64,000 bases of DNA from Photobacterium alginatilyticum (GTDB taxonomy: Bacteria > Pseudomonadota > Gammaproteobacteria > Enterobacterales > Vibrionaceae). How positions within the stretch are numbered: position 1 is the first letter of the stretch; the number at the start of each line of letters is the position of its first letter. Positions 14,952 through 21,676 of this stretch are shown here, piece after piece. The notes under the pieces were generated by a model, which was given only the letters and a program-made list of their open reading frames with translations, was not told where the DNA came from and did no database searches. The stretch is taken from the NCBI RefSeq assembly GCF_009910675.1, contig NZ_RSEJ01000002.1, positions 1-64,000 on the forward strand, given 5' to 3'. The position numbers were made by a program, and so were the translations under genes.

Positions 14952-16973
14952 TTACTTGACGCTGACCTTATTGGCCATGGTCATAGCGGTACCGAACTTG
15001 CCACCGGCAGCGATGATCTGGTGTACGCCATCTTCATCGGTATCGGTAGAGTTGCTACCCTTAATTTGATTTTCACCAGAGTCGCCCATCCACTCGGCAA
15101 GCTGCATACCGCCGTTAATTACACCGCGGAACCAGCTTACATAACGGTCAGTCAGCATCGTCAGCTCAAGAGCTGGTTCGTTCTCGCCTTCTTCGTTTTT
15201 CAGGTGAGAGATTGCCTCGCGAAGACCACCGGAAATCGCTGCAGCCGTATACGGCGTATGGATTGTCGCTTTGCCCGGAACCGTTGCCCATGTGCCGATG
15301 TTTTCATCAAACATGTTCTTCTCGACCGCAAGGTAAATAGAACGTGCTGCTTGCTTGTATTTCACATCGTCTGTTGCAAGATAGGCAGCGACCAGACCAC
15401 GAATCGCAGCAAACTGCGCATCCAGTGATTTTTCTTTGGTTAGCTTGTTCACGGTATTCAGCGTCACACCATCAAATACCAGACCGTCTTTGCCTGTTAG
15501 CTGGTTGATAATGAAATCAGCCTGACCTTTGATCATTGCCAGCGCTTCTTTACCTGCCGCCGACTTCAGATCCACATCACTGGCTTCCGCCGACGCGTAA
15601 CCGACCGGCAATGCATCTTTGGCACGCTGATAAATTGACAGGGCAACAATCGAGTAAGCTGCATCGTAAGTATCGACTTTGCTGCCTTGCTTACCGTCTT
15701 TGTATTCAGTAACGAAGGTACCCTGCTCTTTGTTGTAGTGCAGAGCAGCAATATTCTTGAACAATAGGTTAGAGATGTTGTTAGCCAGTGAGAAAGCATC
15801 ATCCGCTATCACATCATTGCTTTCATTCGCATCAATATTCGCCGCAGGAGCTGCTGCAAATGGCGCACCATCAAAGACGGACAGGAATGCCGGATTCTGG
15901 GCACTGTTTGCTGTGCGCTGATCACTGAAGGCAAAGAATTCTGCCACTGGCCATAGCACCGACCAGGTGTCACGCAGTGTCGATGCGCTGTCTGTTACCT
16001 TCAGGCCGTCAATCGACTTAACACTGTTGTTACTGCCTTCGGTAACCGCCACTTTGTGTGCAAACCAGACAGGGCCTTTGGCCGGGTCGTAATCCGGGCC
16101 GAATTTAACACCCAGGTTCTTACCGTCAAAACCAAGCTGCTGCTGCATGATCTGCAGCTTATCAATCGACATTTCTGTCAGCATCATACCGTTGAAGCCA
16201 TCGGCAGCAGAAACACCCAGGCTATGCTTGCCATCGTGATCCATCATCGCAGAATCAGCTTCAACTTCTTCATCAGTCTCGGTAACGTGCATACCACCAA
16301 GGAAGTCTTGCGACCACATGACTTCTTTCAGTAGGATGCCGCCTGTTGCTGCCGGGTTAAATGACTTGTCGAAAGTCGATTCATCCCATGCCAGTGTTTT
16401 GTAATCGCGGAAATACGCAGGCACGACAGTCTGAACTGTTTTGCTGGTGCCTTTGGCGGTGACAATCTCTACTTCATCACCGTTTACCGTTGTTGTATCA
16501 GGCTTTTGTACGAACTCAGGGTTACCTGATACATAAGGAATTGAAATCGGGTACATGTTCTGCGGAATTTCGCCAGCAGGAAAACCAACGGCTTCTGCCA
16601 TCTCGATAACACGCTTACCCAGATCGGCCAGCTGGCCACCACGCGCACGGTTCACCGGACCATTGACAAGGTGCGGACCCATTGTTGACTGGTAGTTAAG
16701 CGCATACATCGCCTCTTCAGAGTACTCGTAGCTTTCAATACCAGCAGCAAAATCAAAAGGGGTTGGATCATTGGCCAGATTTGGATCCAGTACATCCAGA
16801 TCCAAACCGAGTGATTCAGCTAGCGGTTCTCCCGACAGCTCAAACTCGGTATAGGCTAAAAAGCTACCTGCTGGTTGGTGTGTTTTATCTAAGACTTTCA
16901 CTTGGGCTGATGCACTTGCTGCTGTTGTAAACACAGCTGCTGCAATAGCAATGCTAAGAACTGACTTCTTCAC
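14952..16973 (-). CDS. Large secreted protein of unknown family, first gene of the Fur-box operon
   Basis: 673 aa, not recognised. A clear signal peptide ends at about residue 23 (ASASA then QVKV). The mature protein has no cysteine. An acidic, Met/His-containing segment lies at about 219-250 (ending MMDHDGKH), and a calcium-loop-like DTDEDG lies at 644-649. The region about 400-640 has regular Ala-rich helices (LDAQFAAIRGLVAAYLATDD, then YKQAARSIYLAVEKNMF), which suggest an alpha/alpha toroid like that of some glycosidases or of DUF255-type proteins. This is inference from pattern only. The start is GTG at 16973 with AAGGA about seven bases upstream. It follows a promoter overlapped by a Fur-box match, so expression under iron limitation is expected. 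Confidence 0.72.
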   Translation of the reverse strand: MKKSVLSIAIAAAVFTTAASASAQVKVLDKTHQPAGSFLAYTEFELSGEPLAESLGLDLDVLDPNLANDPTPFDFAAGIESYEYSEEAMYALNYQSTMGPHLVNGPVNRARGGQLADLGKRVIEMAEAVGFPAGEIPQNMYPISIPYVSGNPEFVQKPDTTTVNGDEVEIVTAKGTSKTVQTVVPAYFRDYKTLAWDESTFDKSFNPAATGGILLKEVMWSQDFLGGMHVTETDEEVEADSAMMDHDGKHSLGVSAADGFNGMMLTEMSIDKLQIMQQQLGFDGKNLGVKFGPDYDPAKGPVWFAHKVAVTEGSNNSVKSIDGLKVTDSASTLRDTWSVLWPVAEFFAFSDQRTANSAQNPAFLSVFDGAPFAAAPAANIDANESNDVIADDAFSLANNISNLLFKNIAALHYNKEQGTFVTEYKDGKQGSKVDTYDAAYSIVALSIYQRAKDALPVGYASAEASDVDLKSAAGKEALAMIKGQADFIINQLTGKDGLVFDGVTLNTVNKLTKEKSLDAQFAAIRGLVAAYLATDDVKYKQAARSIYLAVEKNMFDENIGTWATVPGKATIHTPYTAAAISGGLREAISHLKNEEGENEPALELTMLTDRYVSWFRGVINGGMQLAEWMGDSGENQIKGSNSTDTDEDGVHQIIAAGGKFGTAMTMANKVSVK

Positions 16974-17044
16974 TACTTTTCCTTTTTATTCTATTTATCT
17001 GCAACAAATTGAACTTGCAAATCTATTCCGACAGGACATAAAAC

Positions 17045-17063
17045 GAGAACGATTTGCATTCTA
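17045..17063 (-). promoter_or_regulatory. Fur box overlapping the promoter -10
   Basis: On the minus strand the site reads TAGAATGCAAATCGTTCTC. It matches the classical consensus GATAATGATAATCATTATC at 13 of 19 positions by hand count. It covers the -10 of the promoter at 17058-17085. Confidence 0.65.
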
Positions 17064-17085
17064 TATGTTTCAGAATGTAAATCAA
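17058..17085 (-). promoter_or_regulatory. Probable sigma-70 promoter of the iron operon
   Basis: On the minus strand, TTGATT is followed after 16 bases by TAGAAT. It lies about 85 bases upstream of the GTG start at 16973 and is overlapped or flanked by the two Fur boxes. Confidence 0.55.
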
Positions 17086-17091
17086 GGAAGT

Positions 17092-17110
17092 GAGAGTCAT
17101 TATCATTTTT
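17092..17110 (-). promoter_or_regulatory. Second Fur box upstream of the iron operon
   Basis: On the minus strand the site reads AAAAATGATAATGACTCTC. It matches the 19-base Fur consensus at 14 positions by hand count, with ten consecutive bases of the core identical apart from the edges. It lies just upstream of the -35. Confidence 0.7.
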
Positions 17111-17270
17111 ATTATTGATCAAAATCAACATTTGAAATGCATGTTATAAATCTGCGTGCATATTATTGATTCTCCGAGGTTATAGCTTTTGATGCCGAAA
17201 AAGTAAGAAGCTAAAGCTCCCAGCCTCTAACACAGTGTGCAATTAATCCGCATTCTTTCTCCGTATTCTC

Positions 17271-17298
17271 TTTGTACTGCAAAATACGCCTATATAAT
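17271..17298 (+). promoter_or_regulatory. Probable promoter of psiE
   Basis: A perfect TATAAT at 17293-17298 is preceded by a TTGTAC-like -35 at 17272-17277, a short 15-base spacer. No convincing Pho box was seen. Confidence 0.4.
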
Positions 17299-17346
17299 GG
17301 ACGTATCGATAATAACCATAACTAGCTTGCTCATAAGAGAAATTAA

Positions 17347-17781
17347 ATGCCTTCACATCTGCCCAAAGGCTTTAGCGGCCCGTTTTTAAAATTGTTTCAC
17401 ATCCTCGAAGCCATCTTGCTCGTAGCCATCACCCTGGCCACGGTTGTTGCCATGGTGACAGAGTTTGTTCATGTCTATGTGAATAAAGAAATCCTATTGA
17501 CCGACATCTTGCTGATGTTCATTTATCTGGAAGTACTGGCCATGGTTCAGCAATTTGTGGCCAACGGTAAAATTCCGGTGCGCTATCCAATTTACATAGC
17601 GATAATGGCCATTGCGCGATACATCACGCTGGGAATGAAAGAACTGGATGGGATATTTGTCGTTTGGTTGGCACTGGCTGCCTTTATTCTGGCTGCAGCC
17701 ACTCTGATGATCCGCATCGGCCATCATTACTGGCCGTATGAGCGCGTTACTGATCCGACGAAGACACAATCAGAGGACTAA
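17347..17781 (+). CDS. psiE: PsiE family phosphate-starvation-inducible membrane protein
   Basis: 144 aa inner-membrane protein with four hydrophobic helices and a short charged C-terminus (TDPTKTQSED). Length and pattern, including the ILEAILL first helix and the RYITLGMKE segment, fit the PsiE family. The molecular function of PsiE is not established. ATG at 17347 has AAGAGAAAT upstream. It is divergent from the iron operon, more than 150 bases from the Fur boxes, so the two are probably regulated separately. A bidirectional hairpin at 17816-17837 closes it. Confidence 0.82.
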   Translation: MPSHLPKGFSGPFLKLFHILEAILLVAITLATVVAMVTEFVHVYVNKEILLTDILLMFIYLEVLAMVQQFVANGKIPVRYPIYIAIMAIARYITLGMKELDGIFVVWLALAAFILAAATLMIRIGHHYWPYERVTDPTKTQSED

Positions 17782-17815
17782 GTATACAGAAATGCATACT
17801 AACAAAGGATAAAAT

Positions 17816-17837
17816 AAAGGGAGCAGCGGCTCCCTTT
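17816..17837. terminator. Terminator between psiE and the small minus-strand ORF
   Basis: The stem AAAGGGAGC/GCTCCCTTT has a four-base loop. The minus-strand tail is TTTATTTTAT, so it is a better terminator for the small ORF on the minus strand than for psiE. Confidence 0.65.
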
Positions 17838-17853
17838 ACTCGTTCGTACACGA

Positions 17854-17964
17854 TCATTGCCTCACGTTTTTCTGCAGCTTCTTTTTATAATAGTTAAGCG
17901 CCCGCTCTACTGCCCTTTCATGCATCTTTTCTCTTAGTTTTTCGAAGTCGACTTTTTTTTCCAC
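17854..17964 (-). CDS. Possible small protein, 36 aa
   Basis: A GTG start at 17964 opens a frame of 36 codons ending in TGA. The product is very basic and helical: it starts VEKKVDFEKLREKM and ends in YYKKKLQKNVRQ. AGGGGGAG lies three bases before the GTG, a strong but close ribosome binding site. A terminator with a T-rich tail lies just downstream at 17816-17837. An internal ATG would give 23 aa. I do not recognise the family. The combination of ribosome binding site, frame and terminator makes translation plausible, but the frame is short enough to occur by chance. Confidence 0.45.
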   Translation of the reverse strand: MEKKVDFEKLREKMHERAVERALNYYKKKLQKNVRQ

Positions 17965-18111
17965 ACGCTCCCCCTACAATGCAACAGAGAACATTCAACC
18001 AACATCACTAAGCCTAGTATAAAATACTGAAGTATATGGCTTTTTCTTCATTATTAAGAAAAGAAACAAGAGCAGTATGTCAAAACAGAATACAAATTCA
18101 GTTTATAGCAA
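17965..18111. other. AT-rich spacer, nothing clear
   Basis: Between the small ORF and the DcuB terminator I see only AT-rich sequence. It may carry the promoter of the small minus-strand ORF. Confidence 0.4.
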
Positions 18112-18147
18112 CAAAAAAATGCCAGCGGGATCAACCCGACTGGCATT
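18112..18147 (-). terminator. Terminator of the DcuB gene
   Basis: On the minus strand, the stem ATGCCAG plus CGGG pairs with CCCG plus CTGGCAT, with one bulge, and is followed by TTTTTTTGT. Confidence 0.85.
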
Positions 18148-18169
18148 GTAATTAAATTTTTTACTGTTT

Positions 18170-19492
18170 CTATACAATCACTTGCGCAATGGTATAGCCA
18201 ATAGTACATGCTGAGACGACACCAATTAGACCTGGTGCCATAAAGCTATGGTTAAAATACCACTTACCGATTTTCGTCGTACCAGTAACATCAAAGTTAC
18301 AGGTAGCAATATCTGACGGGTAGTTCGGGATAAAGAAGTAACCATAGGTAGCTGGCATCAGACCAATCAGCAGTGCCGGGTTCAAGCCCATTGCCAAACC
18401 AACCGGCAACATCATACGTGCCGTCGCCGCCTGGCTATTCACCACAACCGACACAATGAACAATGCCAGGGCGAAGGTCCATGGGTAATCCTGCACCATT
18501 TCCGTAATGCCAGATTTAAACGAAGGCATCGCATACTGGAAATAGGTATCACTCATCCACGCAATACCGAAGATTGCAATCGCCGCAACCATACCGGACT
18601 TGAACACCACCCCTTCAGGAACTTTCTGCACGTTGGTACGGGTAACCAGCAAGATCAAACCACCAAATGCCAGCATCATCATCTGGATAATAACAGACAT
18701 TTTGATTGGCTTGGCATCACCGATCGTACGGATCTCAGGTACCATCGCCACAACAACAATCGACGCCAGAGCAAGAATGAACAGTAGCACAGCATGTTTT
18801 GCCGTAGCTGGCAGCTTTTCATCAAGCGATGTCGAGGTTGTGTGCAAAATTTTATCGCGCCATAGCGGATCTCTCAGGCGACGTTGATATTCAAGATCTT
18901 CACTTAGCTCTGCACCGCGACGAAGACTATACAATGATAGCAAAATAGTACCAATCAAGGTCGACGGTACTGTCACCATCAAAATGCTTAAAAGATGAAT
19001 ATTATCCTGGATGCCGGAGATCTGCGCCAGGTAATACACAACCGCAGCGGAAATTGGACTAGCCGTGATCGCCAACTGAGACGCCACTGACGACGCAGCC
19101 ATCGGGCGCTCCGGACGGATACCGTTTTTCAGCGCAACATCACCGATAATAGGCATAATCGAGTACACAGCATGGCCGGTACCCAGCATGAATGTCATGG
19201 TATATGTTACCAACGGCCCCAAAATCGTGACGCGCTTGGGATTGCTACGCAAGATTCGCTCGGCAACCTGAAGCATGTACTTCAGACCACCAGCCGCTTC
19301 CAGAATGGAGGCGCAGGTTACAACCGCAAGAATAATCAACATCACAGTGATAGGTGGCGATGTCGGCGGCATCCTGAAAATGAAAACTTCAACCAGCAGG
19401 CCCAAACCGGAAACAACACCTAAACCGATACCACCAAAGCGGCTACCGGCATACAACACGAGAAGAAGGAATAAGAATTCCAAATACAGCAT
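18170..19492 (-). CDS. dcuB: Anaerobic C4-dicarboxylate transporter, DcuB type
   Basis: 440 aa inner-membrane carrier of the Dcu family that exchanges fumarate, malate or aspartate for succinate during anaerobic growth. About ten or more hydrophobic helices are visible. Family segments include the N-terminal GSRFGGIGLGVVSGLGL, the FMLGTGHAVYSIMPII region, and the C-terminal PNYPSDIATCNFDVTGTTKIGKWYFNHSF, all typical of DcuA/DcuB. DcuB rather than DcuA is chosen on overall resemblance and on the FNR-like site upstream. ATG at 19492 has GGGAG about nine bases upstream. It is monocistronic. Confidence 0.9.
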   Translation of the reverse strand: MLYLEFLFLLLVLYAGSRFGGIGLGVVSGLGLLVEVFIFRMPPTSPPITVMLIILAVVTCASILEAAGGLKYMLQVAERILRSNPKRVTILGPLVTYTMTFMLGTGHAVYSIMPIIGDVALKNGIRPERPMAASSVASQLAITASPISAAVVYYLAQISGIQDNIHLLSILMVTVPSTLIGTILLSLYSLRRGAELSEDLEYQRRLRDPLWRDKILHTTSTSLDEKLPATAKHAVLLFILALASIVVVAMVPEIRTIGDAKPIKMSVIIQMMMLAFGGLILLVTRTNVQKVPEGVVFKSGMVAAIAIFGIAWMSDTYFQYAMPSFKSGITEMVQDYPWTFALALFIVSVVVNSQAATARMMLPVGLAMGLNPALLIGLMPATYGYFFIPNYPSDIATCNFDVTGTTKIGKWYFNHSFMAPGLIGVVSACTIGYTIAQVIV

Positions 19493-19584
19493 ACCCGTTA
19501 TCTCCCTATATCGAAAAATGCGGGTCTCACTATGAGACCACCAATACTTTAGGGGTAGATTGCCAGCAGGATTAAGCTTTGCTT

Positions 19585-19598
19585 TTGATGAAAGTCAA
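19585..19598 (-). promoter_or_regulatory. FNR-like site upstream of dcuB
   Basis: On the minus strand the site reads TTGACTTTCATCAA. It matches the FNR consensus TTGATNNNNATCAA at nine of ten defined bases and lies about 95 bases upstream of the start codon. That is where an anaerobic activator would sit. Confidence 0.65.
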
Positions 19599-19792
19599 AT
19601 TAAAACAGCTATTAATCAATGGCTCACTAATGTGTGAAGATCAGCTATAAAATGGCATACCGTAAAGATAAATGTGCTACATGTTTTGCTGCATATATTC
19701 ACCGAGTATTCAATTGTATGCAACATATAGTAGTACGGTAAATTTGTGCTATAACTATATGACTACGCAATATCTGTTTCGTAAGTACCAAT

Positions 19793-19814
19793 AAGCCCGG
19801 CTTGAACCGGGCTT
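19793..19814 (-). terminator. Hairpin downstream of the YdjM-like gene
   Basis: The stem AAGCCCGG/CCGGGCTT has a six-base loop. Neither side has a strong T-run, so it is a weak terminator or a mRNA 3' end hairpin. Confidence 0.5.
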
Positions 19815-19847
19815 AAACGCATCAGCAAACTGTGCTTATATTCTTAC

Positions 19848-20888
19848 CTACACGTCAGACTTTGCAGGTTTAGGGCATTCCTTGGCATGACACAAATTGG
19901 CATCTATATCCTGGTTACCCAGTAAGCGCAGCCACAGTGCCGGCAGATGCTTAGGCCTTACATTCGGGCTCTCCAGCTGAACAGGGAGAGCAGAAGACCA
20001 CGCCCCGTTACTGCCCAGCGTCGCAAACACAAACTTGAACGGCAAATATTCCACCATCCCCAGTCGCAAATCCGTAGCTGTCAGGCTATTACCTTCCTGC
20101 TCATATTTTACAAACTGACGGGTAAAGTCTTCCAGCATAACCAGGTGCTGCGGTTTCTCGTCCAATTTCCAGTGACCGCGATCCTTGGCAATGAAATCGA
20201 TGGTCTTATCTTCGTCCAGCAAGGAGGTTAACCCTTCCCAATAAGTATCGTCATCTAACACCACAACACGCCACAGTACGGTATTGATAGGCGTCGGTGC
20301 AATAAATACAGGCTTGTCCGCCATCGGCGTATTGGCTAACTGGTCTTGTACTCGCCCCTCGACAACATTAAGCGCGATAACCGACCAACACAGATACAAG
20401 CTGGATATCGCCAGCCCGATACCGCACAACCTTGCCATCTTCCTTCGCCACAACAGACTGCCGGCCACCATGACGAGCAACGGCGCTGTATAGAGGGGAT
20501 CGATGATAAAGATGCTGGACACCGCGACACTGACCGGCAGGGGCCACAACAACTGAGTGCCGTACGAGGTAAAGGCGTCCAACAACGGATGAGTAATAAG
20601 ACACGCCGCAATCAGTAGCCACAGCTGCGTAAAGCCAAACTGCGTAGGCCGCCACTTCTGCCAGCACCACGCCAGTAACAACGAGAACGGTAGCAGAACA
20701 AAAATTGAGTGGCTGAAACCCCGGTGCTTCACCATATCCGACACGGGATCACCATAGTTCATCAACACATCCAAATCAGGCAGGGTGCCAAGAGCAGCAC
20801 CAGCCAAAAGTACTTTGGGCGAACATTTCTTTCCTGCCACCAACCCCGCTACAGCGGCACCTAATGCGGCTTGAGTCACTGAATCCAA
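19848..20888 (-). CDS. YdjM-like inner-membrane protein (metal-dependent hydrolase superfamily)
   Basis: 346 aa. The N-terminus DSVTQAALGAA, the GTLPDLDVL segment and HRGFSHS (about residues 55-61) are the hallmark of the YdjM/LexA-regulated membrane family, often labelled metal-dependent hydrolase. Several membrane helices follow to about residue 180. The C-terminal part is soluble and specific to this longer subfamily. Enzyme activity is not demonstrated for the family. The start is TTG at 20888 with AAAGGAG six bases upstream; no good ATG fits. It is a single gene. Confidence 0.85.
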   Translation of the reverse strand: MDSVTQAALGAAVAGLVAGKKCSPKVLLAGAALGTLPDLDVLMNYGDPVSDMVKHRGFSHSIFVLLPFSLLLAWCWQKWRPTQFGFTQLWLLIAACLITHPLLDAFTSYGTQLLWPLPVSVAVSSIFIIDPLYTAPLLVMVAGSLLWRRKMARLCGIGLAISSLYLCWSVIALNVVEGRVQDQLANTPMADKPVFIAPTPINTVLWRVVVLDDDTYWEGLTSLLDEDKTIDFIAKDRGHWKLDEKPQHLVMLEDFTRQFVKYEQEGNSLTATDLRLGMVEYLPFKFVFATLGSNGAWSSALPVQLESPNVRPKHLPALWLRLLGNQDIDANLCHAKECPKPAKSDV

Positions 20889-21121
20889 CTTTTTCTCCTT
20901 TTCAGCCAGGTTATTTATATGAATATATATCGTTTTTTATCTGGCCGTTATTCTCAGCTAATTCGGCACACCTTATCAAAAATAGGCCGCAAAGGACAAA
21001 GTGCATACAGCAAGTAAAGTAAACAAAAGTAAAACTATGGGTTTGGTCGCAGTTCAGCACCACTGAATTCGCTACTTTAAATCAGGCAACATCAATTCAC
21101 TCTGACAAAGGGAAGATGTAT

Positions 21122-21574
21122 ATGCCAACAAAAGTTTCTGAATACATGACACGCAAAGTCATCACCATCCAGCCAGAGGCCGGCCTTCGCGAAGCCTTTT
21201 TTTTGATGCGCGACGAAGCGATCCGCCATTTACCGGTAACGAATGAAGCAGGCGAGCTGATAGGCATTGTCAGTGACCGCGAGCTGCGCCGTCCGGGCTG
21301 GGTTGATGAATCACCGGATATCGGTCACGAATACGACCTGACCGACGATCTGCATATCGGTGATGTCATGATCAGAGATATAGTGCACGTTCGTACCTAT
21401 GACACCCTGACCAAAGCCGTCGGTACCCTGCTCGACTACCACGTGGGGGCTGCGCCTGTACTGGATAAAACAGGCGATTTAGTCGGTATGCTATCAGCCG
21501 TTGACCTACTCAAAGCCTTTCAGAATACCCTGGAAACGCAAAAGTCGAACAAGAAAAACAGAAGTCTGGCCTGA
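21122..21574 (+). CDS. CBS-domain pair protein
   Basis: 150 aa, made almost entirely of two CBS domains at about residues 1-60 and 70-135. CBS pairs usually bind adenine nucleotides or S-adenosylmethionine and act as regulatory modules. Sequence features include VSEYMTRKVITIQPEAGL at the N-terminus, GIVSDRELRR, then HIGDVMIRDIVHV and GMLSAVDLLKAF. A lysine/asparagine-rich tail ends it. The ATG at 21122 is preferred to 21116 because GGGAAG is then correctly spaced. It is alone between divergent and convergent genes, so its partner is unknown. Confidence 0.87.
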   Translation: MPTKVSEYMTRKVITIQPEAGLREAFFLMRDEAIRHLPVTNEAGELIGIVSDRELRRPGWVDESPDIGHEYDLTDDLHIGDVMIRDIVHVRTYDTLTKAVGTLLDYHVGAAPVLDKTGDLVGMLSAVDLLKAFQNTLETQKSNKKNRSLA

Positions 21575-21617
21575 CGCCTAGAAGCACACAGGCAATAGAA
21601 AATAAGGGTCACAAGAA

Positions 21618-21644
21618 AAAGGCTTGCCATGATGGCAAGCCTTT
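21618..21644. terminator. Bidirectional terminator between the CBS gene and asmA
   Basis: A perfect 12-base-pair stem AAAGGCTTGCCA/TGGCAAGCCTTT has a three-base loop. The minus-strand tail TTTTTCTT makes it a strong terminator for asmA. Confidence 0.88.
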
Positions 21645-21676
21645 CAGTATGACACGAGATCCAATATACAGACTGA

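Noticed and set aside
14952..16973. Imelysin (peptidase M75) identity for the 673-aa secreted protein
   Set aside because: The iron context suggested it, but I could not find a GxHxxE motif or the usual imelysin length.
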